A program made the position numbers and the translations under genes. A model generated the notes under the pieces. It was not told where the DNA came from, did no database searches, and worked only from the letters and a program-made list of their open reading frames with translations. A DNA stretch of 12,997 bases from Ktedonobacteraceae bacterium (GTDB lineage: Bacteria > Chloroflexota > Ktedonobacteria > Ktedonobacterales > Ktedonobacteraceae): contig JADBKA010000125.1 of the NCBI GenBank assembly GCA_014896635.1, positions 1 through 12,997 of the forward strand, given 5' to 3'. Below, piece by piece: positions 6,065-12,898 of this stretch (positions are counted from its first letter, which is position 1; each line of letters opens with the position of its first letter).

Positions 6065-6703
6065 TTAGTCGTCGTCAAAAATCTCCTCTGCAACTTCTCC
6101 CAGGACGAGGCCACCGAGCAGACCACCTGCACCGGCTGCCAGCGCGCCTCCCCATCCATCGAGAGGACCGGAATCACCATAACGGCGCGGGTAGCCATGC
6201 TGTGGATAACCATGAGGTGGGTAGCCATAAGGTGCAGGCTGTCCGTGATGATGATGAATATGGATCTCGCCTACCTGGCCGGGAGTCTGCACAGGGGTTG
6301 GCGGGATGCCCTGCAAACTGTTATGACAATTCGCACAATATTGCGACCCCAGCGCCGAGATAGCCTGGCAAACAGGACAGCGCAATACCATCTGCGGCTG
6401 AGGTGGAACCGGCTGCCCGTAATGGGGTTGTGGCGCAGGAGGATACGCTGGTTGCGGTGGCGGCGGCGCAGCCGGATAGTTCGTGTGACCGTAGGCATTT
6501 CCCGGCTGGTAGGCTGGTGGGGCTGGCGGTCCAAACGGATCACCGCAGTGATTACAAAAACGTGCGCCCGGATCGCTCTGGCGCCCACAACGCTCGCAAA
6601 TTAATGGTGCGGATGCTCCTATCGCTGGTTGAGCCGGAGCACCACAGTTGGAACAGAAATTTTTCCCTGTGACTTCAGCTCCACAGACTGTGCAACGTAC
6701 CAT
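6065..6703 (-). CDS. Triple zinc-ribbon protein with Pro/Tyr/His-rich linkers and glycine-zipper tail
   Basis: I do not know a named function. In 212 residues: three CX2C...CX2C zinc ribbons (C4, C7, C17, C20; C36, C39, C50, C53; C109, C112, C123, C126). Between ribbons 2 and 3 is a Pro/Tyr-rich linker (about 58-104, PPxxQPAYPP style). After ribbon 3 come HIHHHH (148-153), GYPPHGYPQHGYPRRYG repeats (160-176), a Gly/Ala-rich apolar stretch (184-201) that could insert in or lie on a membrane, and an acidic end FDDD. No signal peptide is seen, so the ribbons are probably cytoplasmic. Such multi-ribbon proteins usually mediate protein contacts. A very good ribosome site (GGAGGAG, 7 bases) marks the ATG. 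The ATP-grasp gene upstream ends 187 bases away. Confidence 0.85.
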   Translation of the reverse strand: MVRCTVCGAEVTGKNFCSNCGAPAQPAIGASAPLICERCGRQSDPGARFCNHCGDPFGPPAPPAYQPGNAYGHTNYPAAPPPPQPAYPPAPQPHYGQPVPPQPQMVLRCPVCQAISALGSQYCANCHNSLQGIPPTPVQTPGQVGEIHIHHHHGQPAPYGYPPHGYPQHGYPRRYGDSGPLDGWGGALAAGAGGLLGGLVLGEVAEEIFDDD

Positions 6704-6890
6704 TTAGTAACTCCTCCACCTGAGTGCTTCTCACCACGCCTACAGGCATGGTTGCTCTTTGATACAATGTACTTCCTCTGTAGAACTGCTACGTTTGAGC
6801 ACCCTCTTTTGTTGCATCCTGGTGCTGATGAAGAAAATCTGGGGATAGCTCATTCTCCTGATCGCTCTGCTACCGGTGTCGGGAAAAATG

Positions 6891-8336
6891 TCAGTCAGCC
6901 AGTGAGGAAATGATAAGATCGAATTCTTTGCTGGCCTGGCATGTATCGCCGGCGAAAATCACTCCCATTGGATTCTTTGCCATGCGGCAGATGATTCTCA
7001 TGCCTGACTGCCTGAGCACAGCATCGCGCTCGAAGATCCGCTCGCGCACAATACGTGGATCGACATACGCGGGTAGAGGGTATTTATCGAAGGTACTGAT
7101 GCCTTCCTGGATCACCGCTCGCATATTCCGGATAGTCGGCGCTCTGCGACTGGCGCCGATCACGGTCATGATCGCGTCGGTGTAGTTGGTCCAGCGTGGA
7201 TTGCACTCGGCGAGATAATGGAGTGGTGGCTGCTTGCGATGCGCCTGCAATGCCTGCTCCATCTCACCCGGAATCATGATGTCCAGGTTGGCAATGCCGT
7301 GCAAGGTCGTAAAATCCAGGCCACAGCGCCCGGCAGCCAGGCGCAGCAGTTGCTCGAAATAGTCCGCTGTGCGCTCTTCGTAGTGTGGTCGCATGTTGAG
7401 CAAGTGTGGATGATTCGTGCTGTATGTACTGGTGCCGATGCATGCTTTACTGCCCTGATGCTGTAACTGCCCGTTCCAGCCCAGGGACTCGACGTGGCCA
7501 TCCATAATAACCACAGACATGCCCGGCGAGTCCACCAGCTCAACAAAGCGGCTGATGACGATACGTGTTTCCTTTTGCAAATTCATCGTCGCGGCGAGTT
7601 GTCGCTGAGCCACGAGCAGCGCCTCTTGCCAGGTGCTGTAGTAGCCACTATGTCCGGCTTCCCCGTCGGGCAATACCATGACTGTTCCTTGCTGTTCCTG
7701 GAGCAGGCAGCAGCCGTAGTTGCCATCGGACTCGGCAGCGCGCAGCATCACACCCAGGGGATAGTCCGGCATTCCCGCCCGGTGGTAGAGTTCTTCCACG
7801 CGGTACAGGAACTGCTGTGTTGTGCTGGCGACATCATACACGTGCGCGATAGTGTAATCGGGAAGAGCAAAGCCTTCCAGGCCGAGTTCATCAACGAGTT
7901 GATAAAAACTGGCCTTGTTTTTCAACATGACCGTGAGCTGGCCCGGCAGTCCCCAGGTCTCCGCTCCCAGATCCTGGCGTATGCGCATCTCTGTTTCAGG
8001 AACATTGATGTACGGCACGATCAGCGGGGGATTACCAGATATCTGTTGTGTCTGCCGCTTAAAATCGTCGAAGGTGATGGGAGCGATATCCTTGCCGAAG
8101 AGTTGTCCAAGATAGCCGATTTGCTCACAGATGTCCGGCGTGGGATATTCGACGAGCACGCCAATGCGACTGGCATCTAGCGGTAGATGGCCGCAGCGCT
8201 CGCCGTAGTGGCGCTCGATTTTTTTGATCATCGCCTCGTCGGAGGCGCGCAACACGCCGCTGCCCACATTATGATAGCCGACGCCAAACGCTCTCGGCCT
8301 CTCTGGGGCAAATAAAGACTTTTGTAATGTGCTCAT
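6891..8336 (-). CDS. ATP-grasp-like ligase of unknown substrate
   Basis: A 481-residue soluble protein. The order of elements fits a pre-ATP-grasp domain followed by an ATP-grasp fold: an N-terminal Rossmann-like part (IGVLVEYPTPDICEQIGYLGQLFG, 58-81); NKASFYQLVDELGLEGFALPDY (140-161), the usual entry to the ATP-grasp; LGVMLRAAESDGNYGCCLL (194-212) as strand plus glycine-rich loop; ISRFVELVDSPGMSVVIMDG (261-280); GIANLDIMI (347-355); and ECNPRWTNYTDA (377-388), matching the E-x-N-P-R metal and phosphate motif. In the usual ATP-binding Lys position I read an Arg (R199). ATP-grasp enzymes join a carboxylate to an amine or thiol through an acyl phosphate; this one most resembles the loosely known peptide-ligase-like group, but the substrate cannot be told. 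A strong promoter lies upstream; the ribosome site is weak. Confidence 0.75.
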   Translation of the reverse strand: MSTLQKSLFAPERPRAFGVGYHNVGSGVLRASDEAMIKKIERHYGERCGHLPLDASRIGVLVEYPTPDICEQIGYLGQLFGKDIAPITFDDFKRQTQQISGNPPLIVPYINVPETEMRIRQDLGAETWGLPGQLTVMLKNKASFYQLVDELGLEGFALPDYTIAHVYDVASTTQQFLYRVEELYHRAGMPDYPLGVMLRAAESDGNYGCCLLQEQQGTVMVLPDGEAGHSGYYSTWQEALLVAQRQLAATMNLQKETRIVISRFVELVDSPGMSVVIMDGHVESLGWNGQLQHQGSKACIGTSTYSTNHPHLLNMRPHYEERTADYFEQLLRLAAGRCGLDFTTLHGIANLDIMIPGEMEQALQAHRKQPPLHYLAECNPRWTNYTDAIMTVIGASRRAPTIRNMRAVIQEGISTFDKYPLPAYVDPRIVRERIFERDAVLRQSGMRIICRMAKNPMGVIFAGDTCQASKEFDLIISSLAD

Positions 8337-8446
8337 GCCTGTAAAAACACCTTTACTACGCCGCGCTTTTTGCCTGTCTTTCTACCGGCATGCGCTAGCC
8401 ACCGCGTACAGAACAACAGTGATATATGCCAGTTCTTGTAAGAAGC

Positions 8447-8475
8447 ATTATCGCAGTAGAATCTGGCTGTGTCAA
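8447..8475 (-). promoter_or_regulatory. Near-consensus sigma-70 promoter for the ATP-grasp gene
   Basis: On the minus strand a perfect TTGACA (8470-8475) is followed after exactly 17 bases by GATAAT (8447-8452, 5/6). Transcription would begin near 8440, leaving a leader of about 105 bases before the ATG at 8336. It is among the best promoter matches in the window and suggests steady or high expression. Confidence 0.75.
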
Positions 8476-8531
8476 CATGGCTGGAGTATTCTCTTAATGG
8501 AAGTTGTACAGTAGTTCGAGCAATAAGCGAT

Positions 8532-9719
8532 CTAATGTTCAGATGTTGGTGGCGTCGGTGGTGGGACTGTCTGCTGCGTTTCAGGGCGTGAGGTGAGCAT
8601 TCGGCGGCGCCGGCGATGCGTCATCTGGAAGAGGAAGAAGAAGAGCGCGGCAACCAGCAGGAAGATCAGGATACGCGAGCCGCTCAGTCCACCGCCACTG
8701 CTGGGATAGAGGTAGACGTTATCAACTGCTGCGAACAGCTGGGAGTAGTTATCCCCGCCCAATGTCAGGTCGTAGACCGGCTTCTGACGCGGTAGTCCTG
8801 AGGCGATGCCTCCCCACGTCTGACCGCCATCGCTACTACGGAACGCTCCGACGCTAGTAGCGACAAACAGTGTACGTGCATCTGAGCGGCGAAAATCGAT
8901 CAGAATGCGATGAATAGTCGTTGCTGACAGATTCTCCTGCGCTTTTGACCAGTTCACGCCGGCATCGTGTGAGAAATAGAAACCGCGCGCTGTTCCCAGG
9001 TACACAAGATTTTTGTCTCCGCCGATCAGAGAAGCCGGTTGCACGGTATAGGCGGCGGTACTGGCTGGCAGTCCTTTATTCATCGCCTGCCAGGCCGCAG
9101 CCTGCTCATCGGTGCGGTAGACGCCGTTAGATGTGGCGGCCCAGAGCCGGTGCTGGTTGGCATCAAAGGTGATGCTGTAGACGGTGGTGCCTGGTGCAAG
9201 ACCATTATTTACCGCTGTCCACGTTGCTCCACCATCGCGGCTGATCAGCACGCCCTGATGAGCGGTTCCTGCAAAGAGATGTGCTGGTGCAGCAGGGTCC
9301 ACGTCAAGCGACAGATACGCAGTTGCAGGCGCTCCGGTGGCGGGCAGGGGTTGCCAGTGCTCTACGCGATCTGAAGCCACATAGAGGCCCTTATCGGTTG
9401 CCGCATACAGCTTTTTGCCTGTACTGTCAAAGGTAAGCATGTGAACAGGCACTGGCAGGGGTAAACCGCTGCTGTGCTCTGTCCAGTGTTCGCCAGCATC
9501 GCTGCTGAGAAAGACGTGTCCCTGCTCATCGGCGGCGTAGATCGTCTGTGTATCGTTCGCATTGACGGCCAGGGCGCGGATATGGCGATTCTGCAAGCTG
9601 CCGGCCTGCCACGTTCCTCCGGCGAATATGCCTGTATCGGCTGAGCAGGCCGCAAGGATGATGGGCAGTAGAGCTATAATGAGCAGAAGAGTCGCAGGCC
9701 GGCGTTTCCTTGTGAGCAT
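8532..9719 (-). CDS. Asp-box (BNR/VPS10-like) beta-propeller lipoprotein with C-terminal membrane anchor
   Basis: A 395-residue exported protein. Seen: a Lys/Arg-rich start, a hydrophobic core and a lipobox LAAC with Cys 25; then a propeller with clear Asp boxes (S-x-D-x-G-x-x-W) at SSDAGEHW 72-79, SRDGGATW 160-167, SHDAGVNW 250-257 and SSDGGQTW 295-302, plus degenerate ones at 115-122 and 202-210; then a transmembrane helix (about 348-366) followed by HRRRRR and a Pro/Thr-rich cytoplasmic tail. By the positive-inside rule the propeller is outside and held at both ends. Asp boxes occur in sialidases and in photosystem assembly factor Ycf48, but no sialidase catalytic residues (RIP motif) are visible, so this is a scaffold or binding propeller, not a proven enzyme. 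It follows a small zinc-ribbon membrane protein gene by 32 bases, apparently one operon. Confidence 0.85.
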   Translation of the reverse strand: MLTRKRRPATLLLIIALLPIILAACSADTGIFAGGTWQAGSLQNRHIRALAVNANDTQTIYAADEQGHVFLSSDAGEHWTEHSSGLPLPVPVHMLTFDSTGKKLYAATDKGLYVASDRVEHWQPLPATGAPATAYLSLDVDPAAPAHLFAGTAHQGVLISRDGGATWTAVNNGLAPGTTVYSITFDANQHRLWAATSNGVYRTDEQAAAWQAMNKGLPASTAAYTVQPASLIGGDKNLVYLGTARGFYFSHDAGVNWSKAQENLSATTIHRILIDFRRSDARTLFVATSVGAFRSSDGGQTWGGIASGLPRQKPVYDLTLGGDNYSQLFAAVDNVYLYPSSGGGLSGSRILIFLLVAALFFFLFQMTHRRRRRMLTSRPETQQTVPPPTPPTSEH

Positions 9720-9751
9720 TCTCTCTTTATGAGCCTGGCAGGAAAAAGAGC

Positions 9752-10135
9752 CTAACGGCGGATCACACGCCGGCTGACGTACACAACGGTTTCTTGTATT
9801 TCGTAGCCCTTGCGGGCTTTCTTCAGGGACTTTTCCTCATGCGCAGGCAAAATATCCCTTAGTTTTGTGAGAACTGGCAGCGAGTGTTCGGCCACGCGCG
9901 CCGGAGACGGGATCAGGCGGGAGAGCAGGCCGCGACGCACAAGCTCTATGCCGAGGCCGAGTACCAGCGCGCCGACGCCGGTGGCGACTTTGCGTGACAG
10001 GCTGGTATTCTGCAATACCGGCAGAGCTGATCGTGCCGGGACCAGGCTGGTCGAAGTCACGGTGAGATCCGTTCCGCAGCCGGGGCAGCGGATATCTGCT
10101 TCCTCGCACTCAATATGGCAATTAGGACAGCGCAT
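9752..10135 (-). CDS. Small zinc-ribbon membrane protein
   Basis: A 127-residue protein of unknown function. Seen: an N-terminal zinc ribbon (CPNC at 3-6 and CPGC at 17-20), a Ser/Thr-rich linker, one apolar segment with glycines (about 50-66, ATGVGALVLGLGIELV) that could be a membrane helix, then a basic C-terminal part ending RRVIRR. ATG at 10135 is chosen because AGGAGG stands 5 bases before it; the TTG one codon earlier would leave only 2 bases. A TATAAT lies about 38 bases upstream. It appears to head a two-gene operon with the Asp-box lipoprotein, so it may serve that protein, for example as a cytoplasmic-side partner at the membrane; this is inference. Confidence 0.75.
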   Translation of the reverse strand: MRCPNCHIECEEADIRCPGCGTDLTVTSTSLVPARSALPVLQNTSLSRKVATGVGALVLGLGIELVRRGLLSRLIPSPARVAEHSLPVLTKLRDILPAHEEKSLKKARKGYEIQETVVYVSRRVIRR

Positions 10136-10172
10136 CAAATCCTCCTGAAAGAGAAGTTCCTGACTCCTCTTA

Positions 10173-10178
10173 ATTATA
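10173..10178 (-). promoter_or_regulatory. -10 element of the promoter for the zinc-ribbon/Asp-box operon
   Basis: A perfect TATAAT on the minus strand, 38 bases before the ATG at 10135. No good -35 lies 17 bases above it (AAGAGA region), so an activator or a weak promoter is likely. It implies that this pair can be transcribed independently of the GntR-type gene that ends at 10223. Confidence 0.45.
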
Positions 10179-10222
10179 CAACGTGCGACGACCTTTCTCT
10201 TACCGGGAATCCTGGCAGTGGC

Positions 10223-11047
10223 CTATTCTCCTACCGCTGATTCCTGTCCCTGTTCCTGGAAGACGGCGCGGAACTCATCAATGGTTGAGTTCCCATTCCC
10301 CTCGACAGCGGCATGGCGACGTAAAGAGACGCGGTACTGGACGCGATCTGGCCGGTAGTAACGTTTCTGCATATAGACAGGCTCATTGTTCGTCGTGTAG
10401 GAGACGCGCTCTATAACGAGCAAAGGTGCGCCCGTCGTTGTTTCCAGCAATTCGGCCTTCTGGGCAGTCGCTATAGCTGCTGTGATGTAGAATGTGCCAG
10501 AAACGACGGCAATGCCGTATCGCTGTTCCAGAACACGATAGATCGTCTCGCGGCTCAGATCGACGCCATTGAGCAATTCGCCAAAACGCAACGGCAGCCA
10601 CGTTGTATCGTAAGCGATGACGCACTGCTCAGCGAAACGTAGACGGTCAACGCGCACTACCAGTGCTCCGGTCGGCAGGCGTAGCACTCTGGCAACGGCT
10701 GGCAGGGCCGCTTCGCGCTCGAAGGCCAGCACCCGTGACGAGGGATGCAGGCCAGCCTGCTGCATATCCTCAACAAAATCGGTCAATCGTACCAGCTCTT
10801 GCTGGACGCATTGCTCAGCTACGTAGGTGCCTTTCCCGTGCCGGCGTACAATCAGTCCCTCTGCTTCCAGTTCGTCAAGCGCCTGCCGTACGGTGATACG
10901 GCTTACTCCATACTGCCGTGTCAATTCTGCCTCAGAAGGTAGGCGTGCGCCTGCCTGGTAGATCCCCTGCTCGATCTCGCTTTGCAGAGCGAGCTTGAGC
11001 TGGTGGTACAGCGGCAGCGGTCCGGCTGTTAAGCGATGTTCAGTCAT
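10223..11047 (-). CDS. GntR-family transcriptional regulator, HutC/NagR (UTRA) subfamily
   Basis: A 274-residue regulator. Seen: an N-terminal winged helix (about 11-77) with the GntR signature YHQLKLALQSEIEQGIYQAGARLPSEAELTRQYGVSRITVRQALDELEAEGLIVRRHGKGTYV, then a UTRA ligand-binding domain (about 90-240; LTDFVEDMQQAGLHPSSRVL, and GTFYITAAIATAQKAELLETTTGAPLLVIERV). HutC-type regulators usually sense a small sugar or amino-acid-derived effector and bind as dimers. The ATG at 11047 has GGGGA 7 bases upstream; a GTG at 11065 would be a less likely start. It is divergent from the MBL-rhodanese gene, and the shared 226-base gap contains identical 9-mers at both promoters, so control of the sulfur genes plus autoregulation is a fair inference. 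A ~25-residue C-terminal extension is polar. Confidence 0.92.
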   Translation of the reverse strand: MTEHRLTAGPLPLYHQLKLALQSEIEQGIYQAGARLPSEAELTRQYGVSRITVRQALDELEAEGLIVRRHGKGTYVAEQCVQQELVRLTDFVEDMQQAGLHPSSRVLAFEREAALPAVARVLRLPTGALVVRVDRLRFAEQCVIAYDTTWLPLRFGELLNGVDLSRETIYRVLEQRYGIAVVSGTFYITAAIATAQKAELLETTTGAPLLVIERVSYTTNNEPVYMQKRYYRPDRVQYRVSLRRHAAVEGNGNSTIDEFRAVFQEQGQESAVGE

Positions 11048-11059
11048 CGGTTTTCCCCA

Positions 11060-11079
11060 TATCACAATCGTATCACAAT
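11060..11079. repeat. Direct repeat TATCACAAT x2 in the regulator leader
   Basis: TATCACAAT occurs at 11060-11068 and 11071-11079, spaced 11 bases start to start, about one helical turn. It lies between the GntR-type gene's probable -10 (11078-11083) and its start codon, where a bound protein would block its own transcription. Confidence 0.5.
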
Positions 11080-11153
11080 TATACCACTCTCATCATATCT
11101 TATTATAACAGGGTATATTGTCATATTGACTTTGGCTCGCTTTCATCGTATCA
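11067..11153. promoter_or_regulatory. Identical 9-mers ATCGTATCA at both divergent promoters, candidate operators
   Basis: ATCGTATCA occurs at 11067-11075, beside the start point of the GntR-type gene, and at 11145-11153, overlapping the -10 of the MBL-rhodanese promoter; a near copy TCATCATATC lies between them. An additional dyad GTCA-TAT-TGAC (11120-11130) overlaps the -35. The two copies are in the same orientation. Confidence 0.45.
11078..11110 (-). promoter_or_regulatory. Two extended -10 promoter elements for the GntR-type regulator
   Basis: On the minus strand TGG-TATAAT (hexamer 11078-11083) and TGT-TATAAT (hexamer 11102-11107) are both full extended -10 motifs (TGN plus a perfect TATAAT). 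Neither has a good -35. Two alternative starts about 24 bases apart are possible. Confidence 0.5.
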
Positions 11154-11154
11154 T
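11126..11154 (+). promoter_or_regulatory. Promoter for the MBL-rhodanese gene
   Basis: TTGACT (11126-11131, 5/6) is followed after exactly 17 bases by TATCAT (11149-11154, 5/6). Transcription would start near 11161, giving a leader of about 113 bases before the ATG at 11274. Confidence 0.65.
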
Positions 11155-11273
11155 ATTTGCGTAGTAAGTTCCAGTGCTTGACAAAGGAGTTCTCTGGCGA
11201 CGATGCCAGGTTAGTAGCGGGCCTGTGAGGTGTAGGGGTCTTGCAGGCTGACGAAAGGACGGGAGCAACAGAC

Positions 11274-12710
11274 ATGAAAATTGAACAGTTTGTCGTCGAG
11301 GGATTGGGACATCAATCGTACCTGATCTCTGATAGCGAGAGCAAAACAGCAGCGATTGTTGATCCGCGCCGTGATATTGACGTGTACTTGCGAGCGGCGG
11401 AGCGAGAAGGTGTCAAAATCACGCATGTGATGGAGACGCATATCCATAACGACTACATTACCGGTTCGCGCGAGGTGGTTGCGCAGGTGGGCGCGACCAT
11501 CTATGCCAGTGCGGCTGATCCGCTCAAGTACGAGTTCCATCCCGTCAGAGAGGGCGATCGTTTCTCGACTGGCGCGCTCACCTTCCAGGTCCTGGCGACG
11601 CCGGGCCACACGCCTGAGCATGTGAGCTACCTGCTCTATGAGCGGGATAACAGGGAGCCGAGTGGACTCTTCAGTGGTGGCAGTCTCCTCGCGGCCAACG
11701 CCGGGCGTACTGACCTGCTTGGCCCAGGCATGATGATGACGCTGACGCACCAGCAGTATCACACATTGAGACGTCTGCTGGATACGCTGCCGGGCCACCT
11801 GCCTGTCTACCCGACGCATGGCGCAGGCTCGTTCTGTATGTCAACGGCTACCGAGTCAGCACGTACAACGACGATTGCCCAGGAGCGGCTGGTCAATCCC
11901 GCAGCCCTGGCGAAGAATGAAGAGGAATTTGTCAAGCGGCAGATTGCGGGCTATTCGGCCTGGCCTGCTTACTATAGCCATATGGGTCCGACGAACAGAG
12001 AAGGGCCGCGCGTGCTCGGTTCGATCCCCACGCCGGCGCCGTTCTCACCGCAAGAGATACTGGAGCGCATGCAGAAGGGCATTCCCCTGGTAGATGGGCG
12101 CAGCCGCGATGCGTTTGCACGTGAGCACATTCCCGGCTCACTTAATATCGAACTTGATGCTTCTTTCGCCACCTACGTTGGCTGGCTGCTGCCTTTCAAC
12201 GTTCCATTGATGATTTTGATTGAAGACGAAGAAGGGCGCCGCGAGGCGGTGGTGCAGCTTATCCGTATCGGCTATGAGCAGGTCAACGGCTACCTGGATG
12301 GCGGCCTTTCTGCCTGGAAGGCGGCAGCTCTGCCGACCGGCCAGTTCGCCAGCATGGACGTTGAGACGCTCTACAGGCACTGGTCGCGGCGCGAATCGCT
12401 CTGGGTGCTGGATGTGCGCCGTCCCGACGAGTGGCGCGCGGGCCACATCCCCGGCGCGCACTATATCCATCTCGGTGATCTGCCGCAGCGCATGCATGAA
12501 TTGCCGAAAGATCAGCCGATAGTCACGTTCTGCCTGACCGGCCATCGGGCTGAGATCGCCGCCAGCATGATTGCTGCCACCGGGCGTGAAGTCATTGCTG
12601 TGCGTGGCGGTATGGATGAGTGGCTGAGGGCCGCGTTGCCCATCGAGACTGGTGTTGATGGTGCGCAGATGTCTGCGGCAACGCAGGATCATACCCACGC
12701 GCATCCCTGA
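11274..12710 (+). CDS. Metallo-beta-lactamase/rhodanese fusion, persulfide dioxygenase (ETHE1/CstB)-like
   Basis: A 478-residue cytoplasmic protein. Residues 1-about 235 are an MBL fold like ETHE1, which oxidises glutathione- or thiol-bound persulfide to sulfite; the rest holds two rhodanese domains (about 258-355 and 362-460) for sulfur transfer. Seen: ETHIHNDYITGS (54-65; H56, H58, D60, with Tyr 61 in place of the usual His), PGHTPEHVSY (110-119; H112), GRTDLLG (144-150) and YPTHG (H182). The Asp that closes the iron site in ETHE1 (FTGD) is Gly here (FSGG, G136). Rhodanese 1 has no catalytic Cys; rhodanese 2 has C420 in CLTGHR. The C-terminal HTHAHP is His-rich. ATG 11274 has GGGAG 8 bases upstream and the fold begins there; TTG 11241 is less likely. 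The next gene starts like a sulfide:quinone oxidoreductase, consistent with sulfide oxidation. Confidence 0.9.
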   Translation: MKIEQFVVEGLGHQSYLISDSESKTAAIVDPRRDIDVYLRAAEREGVKITHVMETHIHNDYITGSREVVAQVGATIYASAADPLKYEFHPVREGDRFSTGALTFQVLATPGHTPEHVSYLLYERDNREPSGLFSGGSLLAANAGRTDLLGPGMMMTLTHQQYHTLRRLLDTLPGHLPVYPTHGAGSFCMSTATESARTTTIAQERLVNPAALAKNEEEFVKRQIAGYSAWPAYYSHMGPTNREGPRVLGSIPTPAPFSPQEILERMQKGIPLVDGRSRDAFAREHIPGSLNIELDASFATYVGWLLPFNVPLMILIEDEEGRREAVVQLIRIGYEQVNGYLDGGLSAWKAAALPTGQFASMDVETLYRHWSRRESLWVLDVRRPDEWRAGHIPGAHYIHLGDLPQRMHELPKDQPIVTFCLTGHRAEIAASMIAATGREVIAVRGGMDEWLRAALPIETGVDGAQMSAATQDHTHAHP

Positions 12711-12750
12711 TGTTTTTCCTGAAAGACTGTTGAGCAGTCGCACAGGAGAA

Positions 12751-12781
12751 GCGGTGGGGACAGAAAGCATGTCTCCACCGC
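12751..12781 (+). terminator. 12-bp hairpin after the MBL-rhodanese gene, attenuator or terminator without T tract
   Basis: GCGGTGGGGACA (12751-12762) pairs with TGTCTCCACCGC (12770-12781) over 12 bp, with one G-U pair and a 7-base loop. It is followed by CGGCTCTGGG, not by T residues. It lies 41 bases beyond the stop, so it could protect the upstream mRNA 3' end or reduce read-through into the SQR-like gene. Confidence 0.5.
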
Positions 12782-12851
12782 CGGCTCTGGGTATGTGTAA
12801 TGTGTGTTGTTATTGTATATAGACCGGCGTAGTCAACAACCCTTTTCTTTC

Positions 12852-12868
12852 TGGTCGCAGAGTGACCA
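12852..12868. promoter_or_regulatory. Dyad before the SQR-like gene
   Basis: TGGTCGC-AGA-GTGACCA is a 17-base dyad with one mismatched pair, 31 bases before the ATG. Its position suits an operator or a small leader hairpin. Confidence 0.35.
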
Positions 12869-12898
12869 CAGATCCTTTCTACGCAGCAAGGAGGGTAT

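Larger units (their letters stand above)
12711..12898. other. 188-base gap between the MBL-rhodanese and SQR-like genes
   Basis: It contains a 12-bp hairpin (12751-12781) and a dyad (12852-12868) but no convincing full promoter; TATATA at 12816-12821 lacks a good -35. No small gene is seen. Confidence 0.5.

Noticed and set aside
5572..6363. 263-codon plus-strand open frame over the TIM-barrel and zinc-ribbon genes
   Set aside because: It spans two well-supported minus-strand genes and has no recognisable domain.
8532..9719. Reading the Asp-box protein as a sialidase
   Set aside because: Asp boxes are structural; no RIP motif or arginine triad is visible.
11274..12710. Reading the MBL gene as an antibiotic beta-lactamase
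   Set aside because: It is fused to two rhodanese domains and lies beside an SQR-like gene, which points to sulfur metabolism.
12138..12770. 210-codon open frame antisense to the rhodanese domains
   Set aside because: The plus frame encodes clear rhodanese motifs, including CLTGHR; the antisense frame does not look like a protein.
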